Positions 1-11,600 of a stretch of 64,000 nucleotides of DNA are shown piece by piece. Source of the DNA: Gari tellinella (Eukaryota; Mollusca; Bivalvia; Cardiida; Psammobiidae); NCBI GenBank assembly GCA_922989275.2, contig OV277867.1, positions 45,560,070-45,624,069 of the forward strand, written 5' to 3'. The position numbers and the translations under genes are program-made. The notes under the pieces were generated by a model. That model saw nothing but the letters and a program-made list of their open reading frames with translations, had not been told where the DNA came from and searched no databases. The stretch's first letter is position 1, and every line of letters starts with the position of its first letter.

Positions 1-130
1 TTAAAGCAGGTTGAAAGTAAAGCAGAATGTGCCTTAAGGCACATTCTGCTTTACTTTCAGCCTGCTTGAAGCAACCATCTGCTAGAATATACCAGTTGTC
101 TTATAGAGCAATTAATAATACTTTGTTTCT
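1..130 (+). mobile_element. Family A hairpin element, left-truncated by the window
   Basis: The window opens inside the palindromic core (1-66: AAAGCAGGTTGAAAGTAAAG and its inverse about the GCCTTAAGGC apex), followed by the right-hand family A flank (CCATCTGCTAGAATATA). Confidence 0.75.
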
Positions 131-232
131 TATTATGACAACATGTTTATACGACATGTATGCACAGGTGTGCACATAAGTTATCAACAATATATAAACA
201 ATACCACCCTTGTAGAATTAAATGTATCTGCA

Positions 233-499
233 TTAACCCTTTACCCAATAGCCTGTTTCTAGTTTTGAAGAGAAATGACCATTTAAAGCAGATTGAAAGT
301 AAAGCAGAGTGTGCCTTAAGGCACATTCTGCTTTACTATCAGCCTTCTTGAAGCAACCATCTAGAATATACCAGTAGTCTTATAGAACAAATTTCTTAAT
401 ATTGCTACATATTCTTGACTGTATAATGTGGAACTATTTTCTTCAGTGGAAAAATAAATCAAATCTGTGAGAAGGCGTATTTAAGTTTAAATGGGTTAA
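233..499 (+). mobile_element. Family A hairpin MITE
   Basis: Type description for family A. Ends are TTAACCCTTTACCC and its inverse GGGTAATGGGTTAA. The left flank reads GCCTGTTTCTAGTTTTGAAG then ACAGGTGACCACTTAA. The core is a 60-75 nt palindrome whose arm is AAAGCAGGTTGAAAGTAAAG plus CAGAATGTGCC, meeting at a central TTAA. The right flank contains CCATCTGCTAGGATATAG, TTCATGACTGTATAAATTGG and TATTTTCTTCAGTGGAGG. Full copies are 200-270 bp with no ORF. TTAA at both ends and CCC termini resemble piggyBac target duplications and ends (inference). This copy is nearly complete. Confidence 0.85.
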
Positions 500-609
500 A
501 CTGTTACCAGATTAAGAAACTCGGTAGTGTAACCTTAAACAGGGTAATGTCTTGGACTTACTGCATTATGGTTCTACTGCATATTCAAATGAGAGTTTTT
601 TGTTGAAAC

Positions 610-720
610 CTTCTAATCATGGTCTACACTGTTTTGCATAGGACAAGTGCTCTCGCCACTGGTAAACTGTTTGCAAAAGATGCGAATACACATCATTGAG
701 GTTCAATGAATTAATGTATG
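610..720 (+). mobile_element. Family B fragment
   Basis: Carries the family B right half: TCTACACTGTTTTGCATAGG, ACAAGTG and an end resembling TTGAGGTTCAATGAATTAA. The left arm of the palindrome is missing. Confidence 0.5.
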
Positions 721-1198
721 TCACCATCAACTCTTATATTGTGTCTTCATATAGGTTAGACTGCATTGTGACAGGTCTTTGTGAAAATAGAAGGGGCAGA
801 GTGTTAGTGGCCGTAGCCCGTCTATTTCAGGAAGTCTTGTCATTTGTAGTCTTACTAATTTAAACCGCCCATTAATCATGATATTGTTCACAAATCTACA
901 TCCCTAATTGCTTGCTATGTGACATACGATTAGTGGTTGCTATACGATTAGTGGTTGCTATTCTGTACACGCGCCGGAGTCAGCTGTTTTAAGCTGCCAG
1001 CAAAGATAATCTGCCAATCAAAGTTTCCTCACGAGAGTTTCATTTTAGCAGGAATAAACCAGTCTTCATGGAAACGAAAAACTGAATAATTCACACTGAT
1101 TTTAGTTTTGAAGACAGGTGAATACTAAGTCTTAAAGCAGGTTGAAAGTAAAGCAGAATGCTCTTGAAGGAGCACTCTGCTTTTTTTTCAACCTGTTT

Positions 1199-1650
1199 TA
1201 ACCCATTACACCATAAGTATGCCCTTTTACACCTTAATTAATTCCTCCACTGCAGAAAATAGTTGCGCTTTGTATAGTAATGAATAAATACATACAGTCG
1301 AACTTCGTTATCTCGAACTCGGTTAAGTCGAATATACCCATATTTCAAAGTTAAAACGCGGCTAAGCCACGTTTTAACTTTGAAATATGTGTATGTTCGC
1401 CTAACCGAGCATGAATTGATTGCTGTTAATGTGTCGAAATATCGGATAGTTCGAGTTAAGCGAGTTCGAGATATCGAAGTTCGACTGTACTATAAGAAAT
1501 ATTTTCTATTTCCTTGGGGTTGTCGCCTACAGCAGGCTCAGTGTAAAGCAGAATGTGCCTTAAGGAGCATTCTTCTTGACTTTCAACCTGCTTTATGTGG
1601 TCACCTGTCTTTATAGCTTGAAACAGTCCATGGCGCAATAGGATTAGCTT
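1199..1650 (-). mobile_element. Family A copy interrupted by a TA-flanked MITE
   Basis: The left end TTAACCCATTACACCATAAG is the inverse of the family A right end. The copy is broken at 1293 by a 193-bp MITE and resumes at 1490 with AAGAAATATTTTCTAT, then a degenerate core (AGAATGTGCCTTAAGGAGCA) and CTTTATAGCTTGAAACAG. A partial hairpin at 1133-1200 abuts it. Confidence 0.7.
1295..1487. mobile_element. Tc1/mariner-type MITE, 'CAGTCGAAC' family
   Basis: Terminal inverted repeats start CAGTCGAACTTCG and end CGAAGTTCGACTG, each about 38 bp, flanked by TA at 1293 and 1488. The centre is a second palindrome, TTTCAAAGTTAAAACG around GGCTAAGCC. Two more copies occur at 49393 and about 47738. Confidence 0.85.
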
Positions 1651-1770
1651 CCCTCTGGAAAGATACTGGAAATGTCTTCTGTGTTTTATGTTCAGGACTT
1701 TCAAGATGCGGACTATACTTTTCATAGTGCAGAAATAATCAGAGGTATAAAAAGGTGTATATGAAGTAAT

Positions 1771-1857
1771 GAGTTAAAGCAAGTTGAAAGTAAAGCAGAA
1801 AATTTCTTTTGGAGCTTTCTGTTTTACTTTCATCTTGCTTTAAACTACCATATGTAT
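1771..1857 (+). repeat. Family E-type palindromic hairpin
   Basis: Arm TTAAAGCAAGTTGAAAGTAA with its imperfect inverse around a TTTCTTTTGGAG centre; no clear outer ends. Confidence 0.65.
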
Positions 1858-2179
1858 TCAACAGCATCAATAAATATTCATACCATGCATGGTCTAGTGG
1901 TAACACTGTTATTCCAGGGTCATGAGTTAAATTGATTCTCCACCAAACCATGTTTTTAGGATGAGACTTACCGAGGTCCCATGTAAAAGCACTGCTTGGG
2001 CATACAAAGGAATCCGTGTTGGCTCTATGAAAAAGAAAAGGGCATGGCCCGGGTTCTTCTGTATCTGTGTCCCTCCCTCTGGGTGTCAAAATAGACCAAA
2101 GTTGGCATAAAACAGATGTAAATTTAAAATTTTATTGAGGTAGGGTTAAACATGTCTTATGTAGCTTATACAGTTGGGA

Positions 2180-2438
2180 AACTTTTAAAACATTATCCCC
2201 TGAAACTTCCAATGGACAATTCCTGTTTGCAATAAAGTCTGGTCCATTTTAGACTTTTTAGGGTTGATTTTTTTTGTAATAAATTGCAAAATGACAAACA
2301 GTGAAGTCCCTGATCAGAGGGCTCCTGCAGGAGCCCTCTGATCAGAGACTTCACTGTTTGCATAGAACAAGTGTACTTTTCACAGGTACACATTTGGTAA
2401 TGGAGGCAAATATGCGTCACTAGGGCTCAATGAGTTAA
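2180..2438 (+). mobile_element. Family B hairpin MITE upstream of exon 1
   Basis: Type description for family B. Outer ends resemble TTAACCC-x-GAAACTT and AGTGACGC inverted, closing CTAGGGCTCAATGAGTTAA. The core palindrome arm is CCCTGATCAGAGGGCTCCT, inside AACAGTG and CACTGTTTGC. Here the core is at 2300-2360 around CTCCTGCAGGAG. The right TTAA (2435-2438) lies 23 nt before the exon 1 acceptor. Confidence 0.75.
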
Positions 2439-2461
2439 CTATGATTTGTATGTTGTTTTAG

Positions 2462-2669
2462 AGTTGTGTGTGAATAAAGAAGAAGATGTCAGGTGGATCT
2501 TACATGTCCCAGCCATGTTTAAACAGCTGGGCTGTAAAGAGATGTATGGAGATGCCAGACCAGCCCAGGTCCAGCCAGGTGGCCCGACCAATACCCCCAC
2601 AACAACCATTGCAACCAAAACCACCATATGCTTTAGGAAATGACCACAAACCAGCCAGACCATACTCAG
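2462..2669 (+). CDS. LOXHD1: LOXHD1-like exon 1: 5' UTR tail and residues 1-61
   Basis: The start is the ATG at 2486. An in-frame TGA at 2471, five codons upstream, closes the frame, so translation cannot begin further 5' in this exon. A pyrimidine-rich stretch ending TTTTAG at 2461 looks like an acceptor, which would give a 24-nt UTR segment here and an unseen upstream exon. Alternatively transcription starts nearby. The exon encodes a leader beginning MSGGSYMSQP, rich in Pro and Gln with no recognised domain, and ends at the donor GTAAAG (2670) in phase 1. A palindromic element ends 23 nt before the acceptor and another begins 19 nt after the donor. Frame and splice phase are solid; the true start is less sure. 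Confidence 0.8.
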
Positions 2670-5600
2670 GTAAAGTAGCTAGCCCATCTTAACCCTTTAC
2701 CCAATAACCTGTTTAAAACATTAAAGACAGGTGATCTGACTTAAAGCAGGTTGAAAGTAACGCAGAATGTGCCTTAAGGCACATTCTGCTTTACTTTCAA
2801 CCTGCTTTAAACTACCATCATGAGGGTATAAACTTGAACTATTTTCTACTGTGGAGGAAAAAATTAAATACGCTAAAAATGGCTTCTATGGGGTAATGGG
2901 TTAACTCTTCTCCTGCTGAATATGCATTCTATAAAAAGTCACACACTATGAACATCTATCATCTTATCTATTACATTGGCTAATGAAATAAGAAAACTTT
3001 CTCTTGGTGCATAGAGTGAATAAAAATGTTAAAGTTTAAAACAGATTCTATGAGAAAACAGTGTTGACCCAGAAGGAGCTGTCTGATCTGGGTCAACACT
3101 GATTTTCTAAGAGTGTCAATATATGCTAATTGCATTAAGACAAAATTATAATGAAAGGTTATTGTGTTGGACTGTAAATTAATCTTCTTTTAAGTGATGG
3201 CTCTTTACAGGCTTTACTGTTGTACCATTAAACAACCTGTATTTTATTATGCATTTTATTATACATTTAATGACCAGAGAGTACTATTTCTGTCCATTAC
3301 CACAAGGCTCAGATAGAATTGCACTGCGTAACACAGCATTAATCATACAATTAACACTTGGTCCTACTGATTAAATTATTTATTAGCTAACTGGAGAAGA
3401 AAAACCCTACCACAAGTCTTGTGTTGCTCAACCTTCCATGGAAGAAGCTTGTTGAACTATAAAGACAGGTGGCTGTCTACTGCAGGATAAAGATAATGCA
3501 GTAAAGGAGCTGTCTCGGTTACATTTGTTGGCATTGTCAGCTACCATTGACTAATCCTTTCTCTTATAAAGACACCTTTGATGAGGTCATCAATTTCTCA
3601 ATAGCAATGCCTTTTATTGCACATGTGTATCTTTTTTTGGGTCATTAAAGAGCCATATATAGGAAACTGCTTATGGATCCGGACAGGTTTTTGTTCCGTA
3701 AAAATCCAAACAATTTGGGCTCCCTGTATCTTAAAATTAAAAGTACTCTTGTCTTGCTTTAGGCAGAAACCTGTATCAATTTTGTTTTATGCTTCATTAT
3801 AGAGTGACCGCTTAACCCTTTACCCCATGACTTGTTTCTAATTTTGAAAGTAGATGACTACTTAAAGCCTTACTTTCAGCTGGTTCTAAGCTACAACATG
3901 CTAGCATATAGAAACTAATTCATGACTGTATATATTAGAACCAAGTTTTTCAATGGTGAAATGAATTAAAGGCGTTAGAAATGCATATCTATGGAGTAAA
4001 GGGTTAAACATACATGTAGTTGGATGTAGGTGGTTTTGCATTTTTTTGCTGTAGAGAAAAAGGATTACTCATACATATTATGTATGTATTATGTTAACAG
4101 CACCACAGAGAACCATTGTTGCACCATCCTACTCAGACCCCTGGCGGTCCCCAGTCTACAATGACCCCACCCCTCCAACCCGCTCAAGAAGTTACTATGT
4201 TAATGATGAATACCGCCATACACACCCCTGGGCTGGTAAGTATGAACTCCATTGATAATGTCATATAAAGTTATACTGAATTATAGAATACAGTGAAACC
4301 CATCTAAACCAGACATGTGTGGGGACCACATAAATTTCCGGTTCAGAGGGGTTTCCGGTTTAGAGGGGTCTTAACACATAGCTTGTTTCTTTAATGGAAG
4401 ATAACTGATCACTTAAAGCAGGTTGAAAATAAAGCAGAATGCGCCTAAAGGCGCATTCTGCTTTTCTTTCAACCTGCTTTAAGCTACCATCCACTTTAAT
4501 ATAGAAAGCATTTTTGATGATACATATTCATGAATATATTTTCTTCAGTGTAAGAACAAGGGGTAATGATGGTGTAATGGGTTAAAATAAAGAAGTGTTT
4601 GAAGTGGGACCAAAGTTTTTGTCCGGTTTAGAGAGAATTCCGGTATTTAGAGGTTCCGGTTTGGAGGGGTTTCACTGTACATAGAAGTTAATAACTTGGG
4701 CTGGTGTGCCTTTTCATCTCATCTGCATACTGGGAGAGGTATTGGTTCAAGAGCTTTATCCATGGGAGTTTTATATAGAAACACTGCCGTCTAATGCATT
4801 GTCCTGTCTTTACTTTTATGAAAGTGTGAATGTTTTCAAGTGTGTTTTGTTTTTTCAAAAATTCTGTTATTTGAAGAAATGAATAATAGAAATGATGGGA
4901 AAAATGTTTCCATAAGCTTGAAGCTTTCGATCTAATCCTTTACTTTATATGTGTGTGTATTTTCATTCATATTAGTTTGTAGTGTAAATATTATTGAAAA
5001 AAAAAAATGTTTAAACTGAATAAATAATGATCATACATATATATGCAGTTATAGCTAAATTGCTGACAGTTTGTAGGAAACAGACTATAAATTCATTCTT
5101 TAGAATTGACAACACATGTTTAACTGAATGTTGTTTTTTTGTTGATTTTGACAGACCGGAAGCGTGAGAGCTATGTAAACTCCAGCCTAGGTTATCCAGT
5201 TGTACAGGGTGGTAAGGGTGCACCCCTAGCTCCATATGATTCTTTGTATGATCCCCATCTGGTGGAGTACTTTGAGAGAAGATTTGGTGCCATTCAGGCC
5301 AGGGTAAGTTAATAACACAGTATAGTCGCAAGATTACTGCTTATCAAAGCAAAAGAAAAGTATGAATGAATTAATAAATGTTTGCTTTAACACTTTTTAA
5401 ACTTTAAAAGATGTGCAACATAAGAACTATTTCCTATATCCTAGCAGATAGTAACAAAAAGCAGGCTAAAAGTAAAGCAATATGTGCCTTAAGACATTCT
5501 GCTTCACTTTCAACCTGCTTCAAGTGGTTACCTGTCTTTAAAGGGACTCGCAACCGGATGGTGTAATTGTCAAAATAAAATAAATACTCAAATAAAAGCA

Positions 5601-8600
5601 AATTTGTGGCCTTATTTGGCCTCTGACATTAAAAAAATATGATCAGTCCAAAAAAAGTCTTAAGAATCGTCACCGAATCTTAGTTTTTTAGATATTTTCC
5701 ATCGTTTTTCTATAGCGTTAGCTAACGGTATAGTTGTTGTTGTTGCTTCTCTACACGGGCTCAGACATAAACCCGAGCCGAATAAAGTACTATCAATCGC
5801 TACCAGTGAAGTATGTTAATTCACTACCATATAGATAGAGAGCACCAGTAGCCGCGTGGTTAAAGGCGCTTCCCTTTTTGTCATGTTTGTCTCCGCATGG
5901 AGGGTCACGGGTTCGAATCCCACCAGAGCTTCTTTTTTTTTTTTTTTAAATGCATTTTTTAACAGAATTTATTATCCTAAACTAAATCTTACCCATTTAT
6001 ATAAGCATTTGACATATATTTACAAATTACTATTTTTAATGCTAAATCCGGTTGCGAGCCTCTTTAAAGCTAGAAACAGGCTATGAAAAGGGATAAATAA
6101 AGCATGAATGATTATATAAGCTCCACATAACAAGTTACATGACACATAATTTAGATGGCTGACTAGAAGGGTTTTGCTTTCTTGCTTCAAGGTTATAAAG
6201 CGTTTGAGCTCAGTCTGAGTGTTTTCTAAAGCATTTGATTTGTCAGATTTGAGCCTAGGCTCAAATCTTACAAATCAAATGTTTGAGAATGACTTTAGAC
6301 TCAACGCAAAAGCTTTATAACCTTGGACACAGAGGTTTGAGAGAATTTTGCCTTGTTTTATTTCAGAGACGAGTGCGACCATCCAGTGCTTCAAGTTATC
6401 GGTCGTCTAGTCAGGGCACGAAGTACAGGAAGAAGGCTGATGCTGGAGAGGGACCTGTCCTCTACAAGGTGTTTGTTACTACTGCTGATAAGAAAGGAGC
6501 CACCACAGATGCCAAGGTAACTGTCAAATAGGAGTTAACACATTGAACCTTAGCAACTAGTATACTCATCTCGAATGAATCACATACCTATCAAGAGTAC
6601 ACTTGTCCTATACAAACAGTGTAGATCCTGAACAAAGGGCTCCTGAAGGAGCCCTCTGATCATGATCTATACTGTTTGTCCTTTTGTAAAATATTTTTTA
6701 AAAACCTGATTATTCAATAATGGACTTAATTTAATTGTAAATTTGAATTTTCCATTTTAAGTTTCAGGGGTGAATGAGTTAACACTTTACTCCATAGATA
6801 AGCGTTTTTACACATTTGATTTATTCCTCCCTATAATAAAATAGTTCAACTTTATATAGTAATGTATGTATCTCAAGAAATAGTTTCTATATTCTTGCAG
6901 ATGGTCGCTTAAAGCAGGGGGGAAGTAAACAGAATGAACCTTATGCACATTATGTTTTACTTTCAACCTGCTTTAAGCAGTCACCTGTCTTCAAAACCAG
7001 AATCAGGGTAATGGGTTTAGCAACTACTGATCACCATTCTTCTGCTACTAGCACACATTGACACATTTTGAAAACATTGTAGACCCAGATCATTTTGAAA
7101 CATTGTAGACCCTGATCAGACAGCTCCTTCAGCAGCTGTCTGATCAGGGTCTGCACTATTTTCATATAGGATCAGTCTTTCATGAGCCTGTACTCATTCC
7201 TGAAAGAAACAAAATAAAAAACCAATAGGATCTGGTGAAAATATCCTATGGTAAATTTATGTGTTTTAACCACTAAATTCCCATTTGTTTTTTCGCCCCA
7301 GGTGTTTCTCTCCTTCAAGGGAACGAAGGCTAAGATCCAGAGAACTCGCCTTACAAAGAAAGCAGGTTCAGTGAAGTCTAACAAGCATGTAGCCTTCAAG
7401 TTTTCTAAAGGAACCACCCACATGTTCAAGATCCGAGGGCCAGAAGTGGGCAACATCAAATCTATCAACATGGAGGTGGGTACAGTATTCTGTAAACTCT
7501 ACTCATAGGTTGCAGGAATTGACTGCCATTGGCAAACAGTGCTGATTCAGATCACAGAGACCACGGTTATAGTCTGAGCTACTGTCTATGGAAAAGTTTA
7601 GACATTAAACCATGTGTATTTTGCAAACAGTGTATGCCTCCTTAATAAGGAGCCCTCTAACCGGAGTCTGTCTGTTTGTCCCACATACAGTACATAACTT
7701 TGTCCGGCTAACTCCTCCTACAGTTTTCAAACTACAACCTTATAACCTGGCAGAGTGTTTGCATATATACCATATATTTATATTTTGATCTGCTGTAATG
7801 TTTCACAAAATTACAGTCAGTTGAACTTAGTCAATTTTTTGCTGATGGGGGCATCATATTTTACAGTCAAAGCCATCCCTCTAGTCTTTAAAATCCATAA
7901 AATCAATAAAACTTTGTGTATTTATGGAGTAATGGGTATGTGGGACTCCTGGCTATCTAAATACTTATGCTTCTTTATGCCTTTGAGCACATGTTTACTG
8001 TAGTTCTCATCACAATGGTGTTGTTTTTTCACAGCATGACGGTATCAAGAAAGAAGATGGCTGGTACTTACAGGAGGTGGAAATTGTGAACACTAAGAGA
8101 AATAAGTCCTGGCTATTTATGTGTAACTCCTGGCTCTCCTTACATCATAGTGACTGCCATTCTAAACGAGAATTCTTCCCACATCTTGGCTCAAAGACAG
8201 GTAATAGTTTGTGACGAAACCTCATAGTATAGTCATTAGTCAATAGGTGACCATTTAAAGCACGTTGAAAGCAAAACAGAATGTGCTTTAAGGCACATTC
8301 TGCTTTACTTTCAGCCTTCTTTAACTCTTTGAACCCTGGTCTCGCCTATATGCATCATTTGCAAACATCGTTCCTGTGAGGAATACACTTGTCCTATGTT
8401 AACAGTGCAGACCCTGATCAGAGGGCTCCTTATTTGTCATTTTGACATATACTGTAAAAACCAACCCTAAAAGGTCAAAAATGGATTAGACTAAATTGAA
8501 AACTAGAATTGTCCATTTGAGGTTTCAGGGAGGAAAGGGTTAAGTGGTCATCATAAGTACCAGATATGAAGTAAAGGGTTAATTAGACACCTGTATACTG

Positions 8601-11600
8601 TTGATATAATGATAAACACAACTCGCTCACTCATCATCAGTTAATATGTGTGTTCACTAGCTATGGAGACAAGGACTTATGTTAAGCATTATTAAAAAGA
8701 AGGCATGATGATATAGCAGTTCTTATCTTGTTTTTAAGCCACAATTTAGGCAGGAAGCATAATGATCTGACAACTCAGTGCAGAACAAAAGTAATGCAAA
8801 AAGCTCCTATATCCCCAATCTATATTTCTTTAACTATTGACATATATTATTTATCAATTTCTCTGCTATTTCAGATTACGAGGTTGTCGTGGTGACTGGA
8901 GACAAAATGGTGGCTGGTACAGATTCTAAAGTGTTTATTACAATATATGGAAAAACAGGTGCCACTAGTAAAACTAACTTGAAGAGTGCTAAGTCCAAAA
9001 ACCCCTTTCAGCAAGGACAGAGTGATTTATTCAGGATACATTCAAATTGTGTAGGACCTTTGACAAAAGTAAAAATTGAACACGACAACACTGGATTTGC
9101 TCCAGGATGGTTCCTAGAAAGAGTAAGTATAATTTAAGAAATATTAACCAATTACCCCTTAAATATGCATTTTATGCATTTAATTTATACCTGCACTGAA
9201 GAAAATAGTTAAGAAATATTAAGAAATATTTTCTATATTCTAGCAGATGGTAGCTTAAAGCAAGCTGCAAGTAAAACAGAATGTTCCTTAAGGCACATTC
9301 TGCTTTACTTTCAACCTGCTTTAAGTGGTCTCATATCTTCAATACTAGAAATAGGTGATGGGGTAATGGGTTAAAGGCAAATTTGTAAAGAAAAAGTGGT
9401 CCACTACTCCATAAATACACCTTTTAACGCCTCTTATTATTCTTGCACTAAGAAAAGTAGTCCTTAGGTTGGCAATTCTGGAAATAAATCATGGACGGCA
9501 TTTCAAGTGCTTTCCAGATAGAAGCTTTAAGCAGCCCGAAAGTAAAGCAGCATTCTCCTTCAGTGAGCATTCTGCTTAACTTTCAACCTGCTTAATTCTT
9601 TACCTGATAGCCTATTTCTAGAATTTAAGATATGTGACTACTTTAAGCAGGTTGAAAGTAAAGCAGAATGCGCCCTAAGGCGCATTCTGCTTTACTTTCA
9701 GCCTGCCTTAAGCTATCATGTGCCTGAATATAGAAAATATTCCCTATAATATATTCATGACTGATTGAATTGGAACTATTTTCTTTAGTGGAGGAACAAA
9801 TCATATTAGCTAAAAGGCGCACTATGGGGGAAAGGGTTAAAGAGAGAACTTATAACCAAAGCTAGAAACAAGCAATGATGTAAAGGATCAAGTGAACTAT
9901 GAACAACTATAAAATCAAATATTTTATTGGCTAATAAAAATAAGGAAACTTTTCCCCATGCAAAACAACCCACAGATTCATGTCAGGCAAGGAAACAGTG
10001 CAGATCCTGAAGGAGCTGTCTGCTATAGGTCTACACTGTTTAAAAAGGCAGGAATCTTATTGTTCTATGGTCAGAACATGCTAGAAACCTGAACAAGGCA
10101 TTTTCCATCAGGATGTGACTTATATTTTGGTAAAAAAGGGAGATTACTGATGAAAATTCAATAACAAACCAGATTTATAAGCTATAAATGTCTTGTGTTG
10201 TCTCCCTTGTTCTTGTGTATCATCACCATATCACAAGTATCTTAACTTCATTGCGATATGTTTCTGCATCTCTTTGGTACAAACTTTTCTTTGAGCTCTT
10301 TCCTCAATACCTTGCTTTCAGAATTGAGGGCAGATGGTTTTTAAAGTAGGCTGGAAGTAAAACAGAGTGCTCCTTAAGGAACAATCTGCTTTACTTTCAG
10401 ACTGCTTTAAGTTATCATCTGCTAGGATATAGGAACTATTTCTTATGTTGCACATTCATGACTATGAATTGGAACTATTTTCTTCAGTGGAGAAATAAAT
10501 TTATGGCCTAGAAAGACATGCCTATTGGGTAATGGGTTAATTTGGCATGACTACAGCCTTTATAATGTTCATAGTTTTTCTGTCTGTTGATGTCTGCAAA
10601 ATATATCATCATATTTTCATCCTGAACAACAACTTTTTTTCTTCTATTTATGTTAAAAAAAAAAGGTCCTGGACAGCCTCAAAATAATCTGATCTGGAAA
10701 AACTGTTTAAAAAAGTTCTAGAAGACATTTTCGCAGTCAAAGAGTTTTAGAATCCCTCCTTTCTTCCGGCTCACAATAGTTACACCATTGTGATAATACC
10801 CTGGATTAGTACACACATAAGCAAGTGCAGTAATATAAAACTGATGTGATATAAATGTTTTCCCCCTAACTAACTACAGGATATAATCACTACTAGGAAG
10901 TCATTAGCCCCTTTTCCCCATAGAAATACCTTTCAGTGCATTCAAGTTATTCCTACACTGAAGAAAATAGTTCCAATTTATACAGTCATAAACATGGTAG
11001 CATAAAGCAGGCTGATAGTAAAGCAGAATGTGCCTAAGGGCACATTCTGCTTTACTTTCAACCTGCTTTAAGTGATCAGCTGTCTTCAAAACTAGTAACA
11101 GGCTATTGGGTAAAGTCATTCACTACTGAAACTTTAAATGGAAAATTACAATCTTCATTTAAGACTAGTTCATCTATGCCTACTTCGGTTTGTTCCCCAA
11201 TGAATTGCAAAAAAAAACCAAATAGTGCAGACCGCGACGGAGAGTTCAAGTGAAAGTAACAATATAGATTTGGTGGAGACAAAAATAAATATTTAATTCT
11301 CACTTAGAACTTTGTACTGAAGAGTAACACACTGTGTTGCGTTTAAAATCTTATGAAGTAAGTTTAACTCGCCCCTTAGGAGCTTTCTGTTTTACTTTTG
11401 TCCTACATTAAGCAGTCATGCATCTCTGTTGAATAATTGTAAAAACAAGTTTGGTTGTACCAGATAACTGCATCCTCAAGATTATTTTAAAGAGATAGGG
11501 TTTGATGGTGACAAAAAGGAGAACTTGTTGCACATATTTAGTGCATATGTGCTCCCTCGTACCCATAACCTTTTACAAAACAGTAATAATTGCGTTGCTA

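Larger units (their letters stand above)
5440..6096 (-). mobile_element. Family A copy split by the tRNA-like element
   Basis: The family A core (AAGCAGGCTAAAAGTAAAGC, decayed apex) and flank ACCTGTCTTTAAA precede 5544; the copy resumes at 6070 with CTAGAAACAGGCTATG. The outer TTAA ends are eroded. Confidence 0.7.

Noticed and set aside
160..1725. Short open frames over the first 1.7 kb
   Set aside because: They translate hairpin-element sequence (the recurring ESKAECALRHILLY string is the palindrome read as protein) and carry no splice or family support.
1739..2089. 116-codon minus-strand frame
   Set aside because: No recognisable domain; partly covers a family E hairpin. No splice context.
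5842..5930. Functional tRNA gene
   Set aside because: The B box is perfect, but the acceptor stem pairs poorly and no convincing anticodon arm is present; it lies in a mobile element.
6283..6366. In-frame extension upstream of exon 4
   Set aside because: It is the right arm of the 6188-6325 palindrome and precedes a strong acceptor; the leader from exons 1-3 fits in frame instead.
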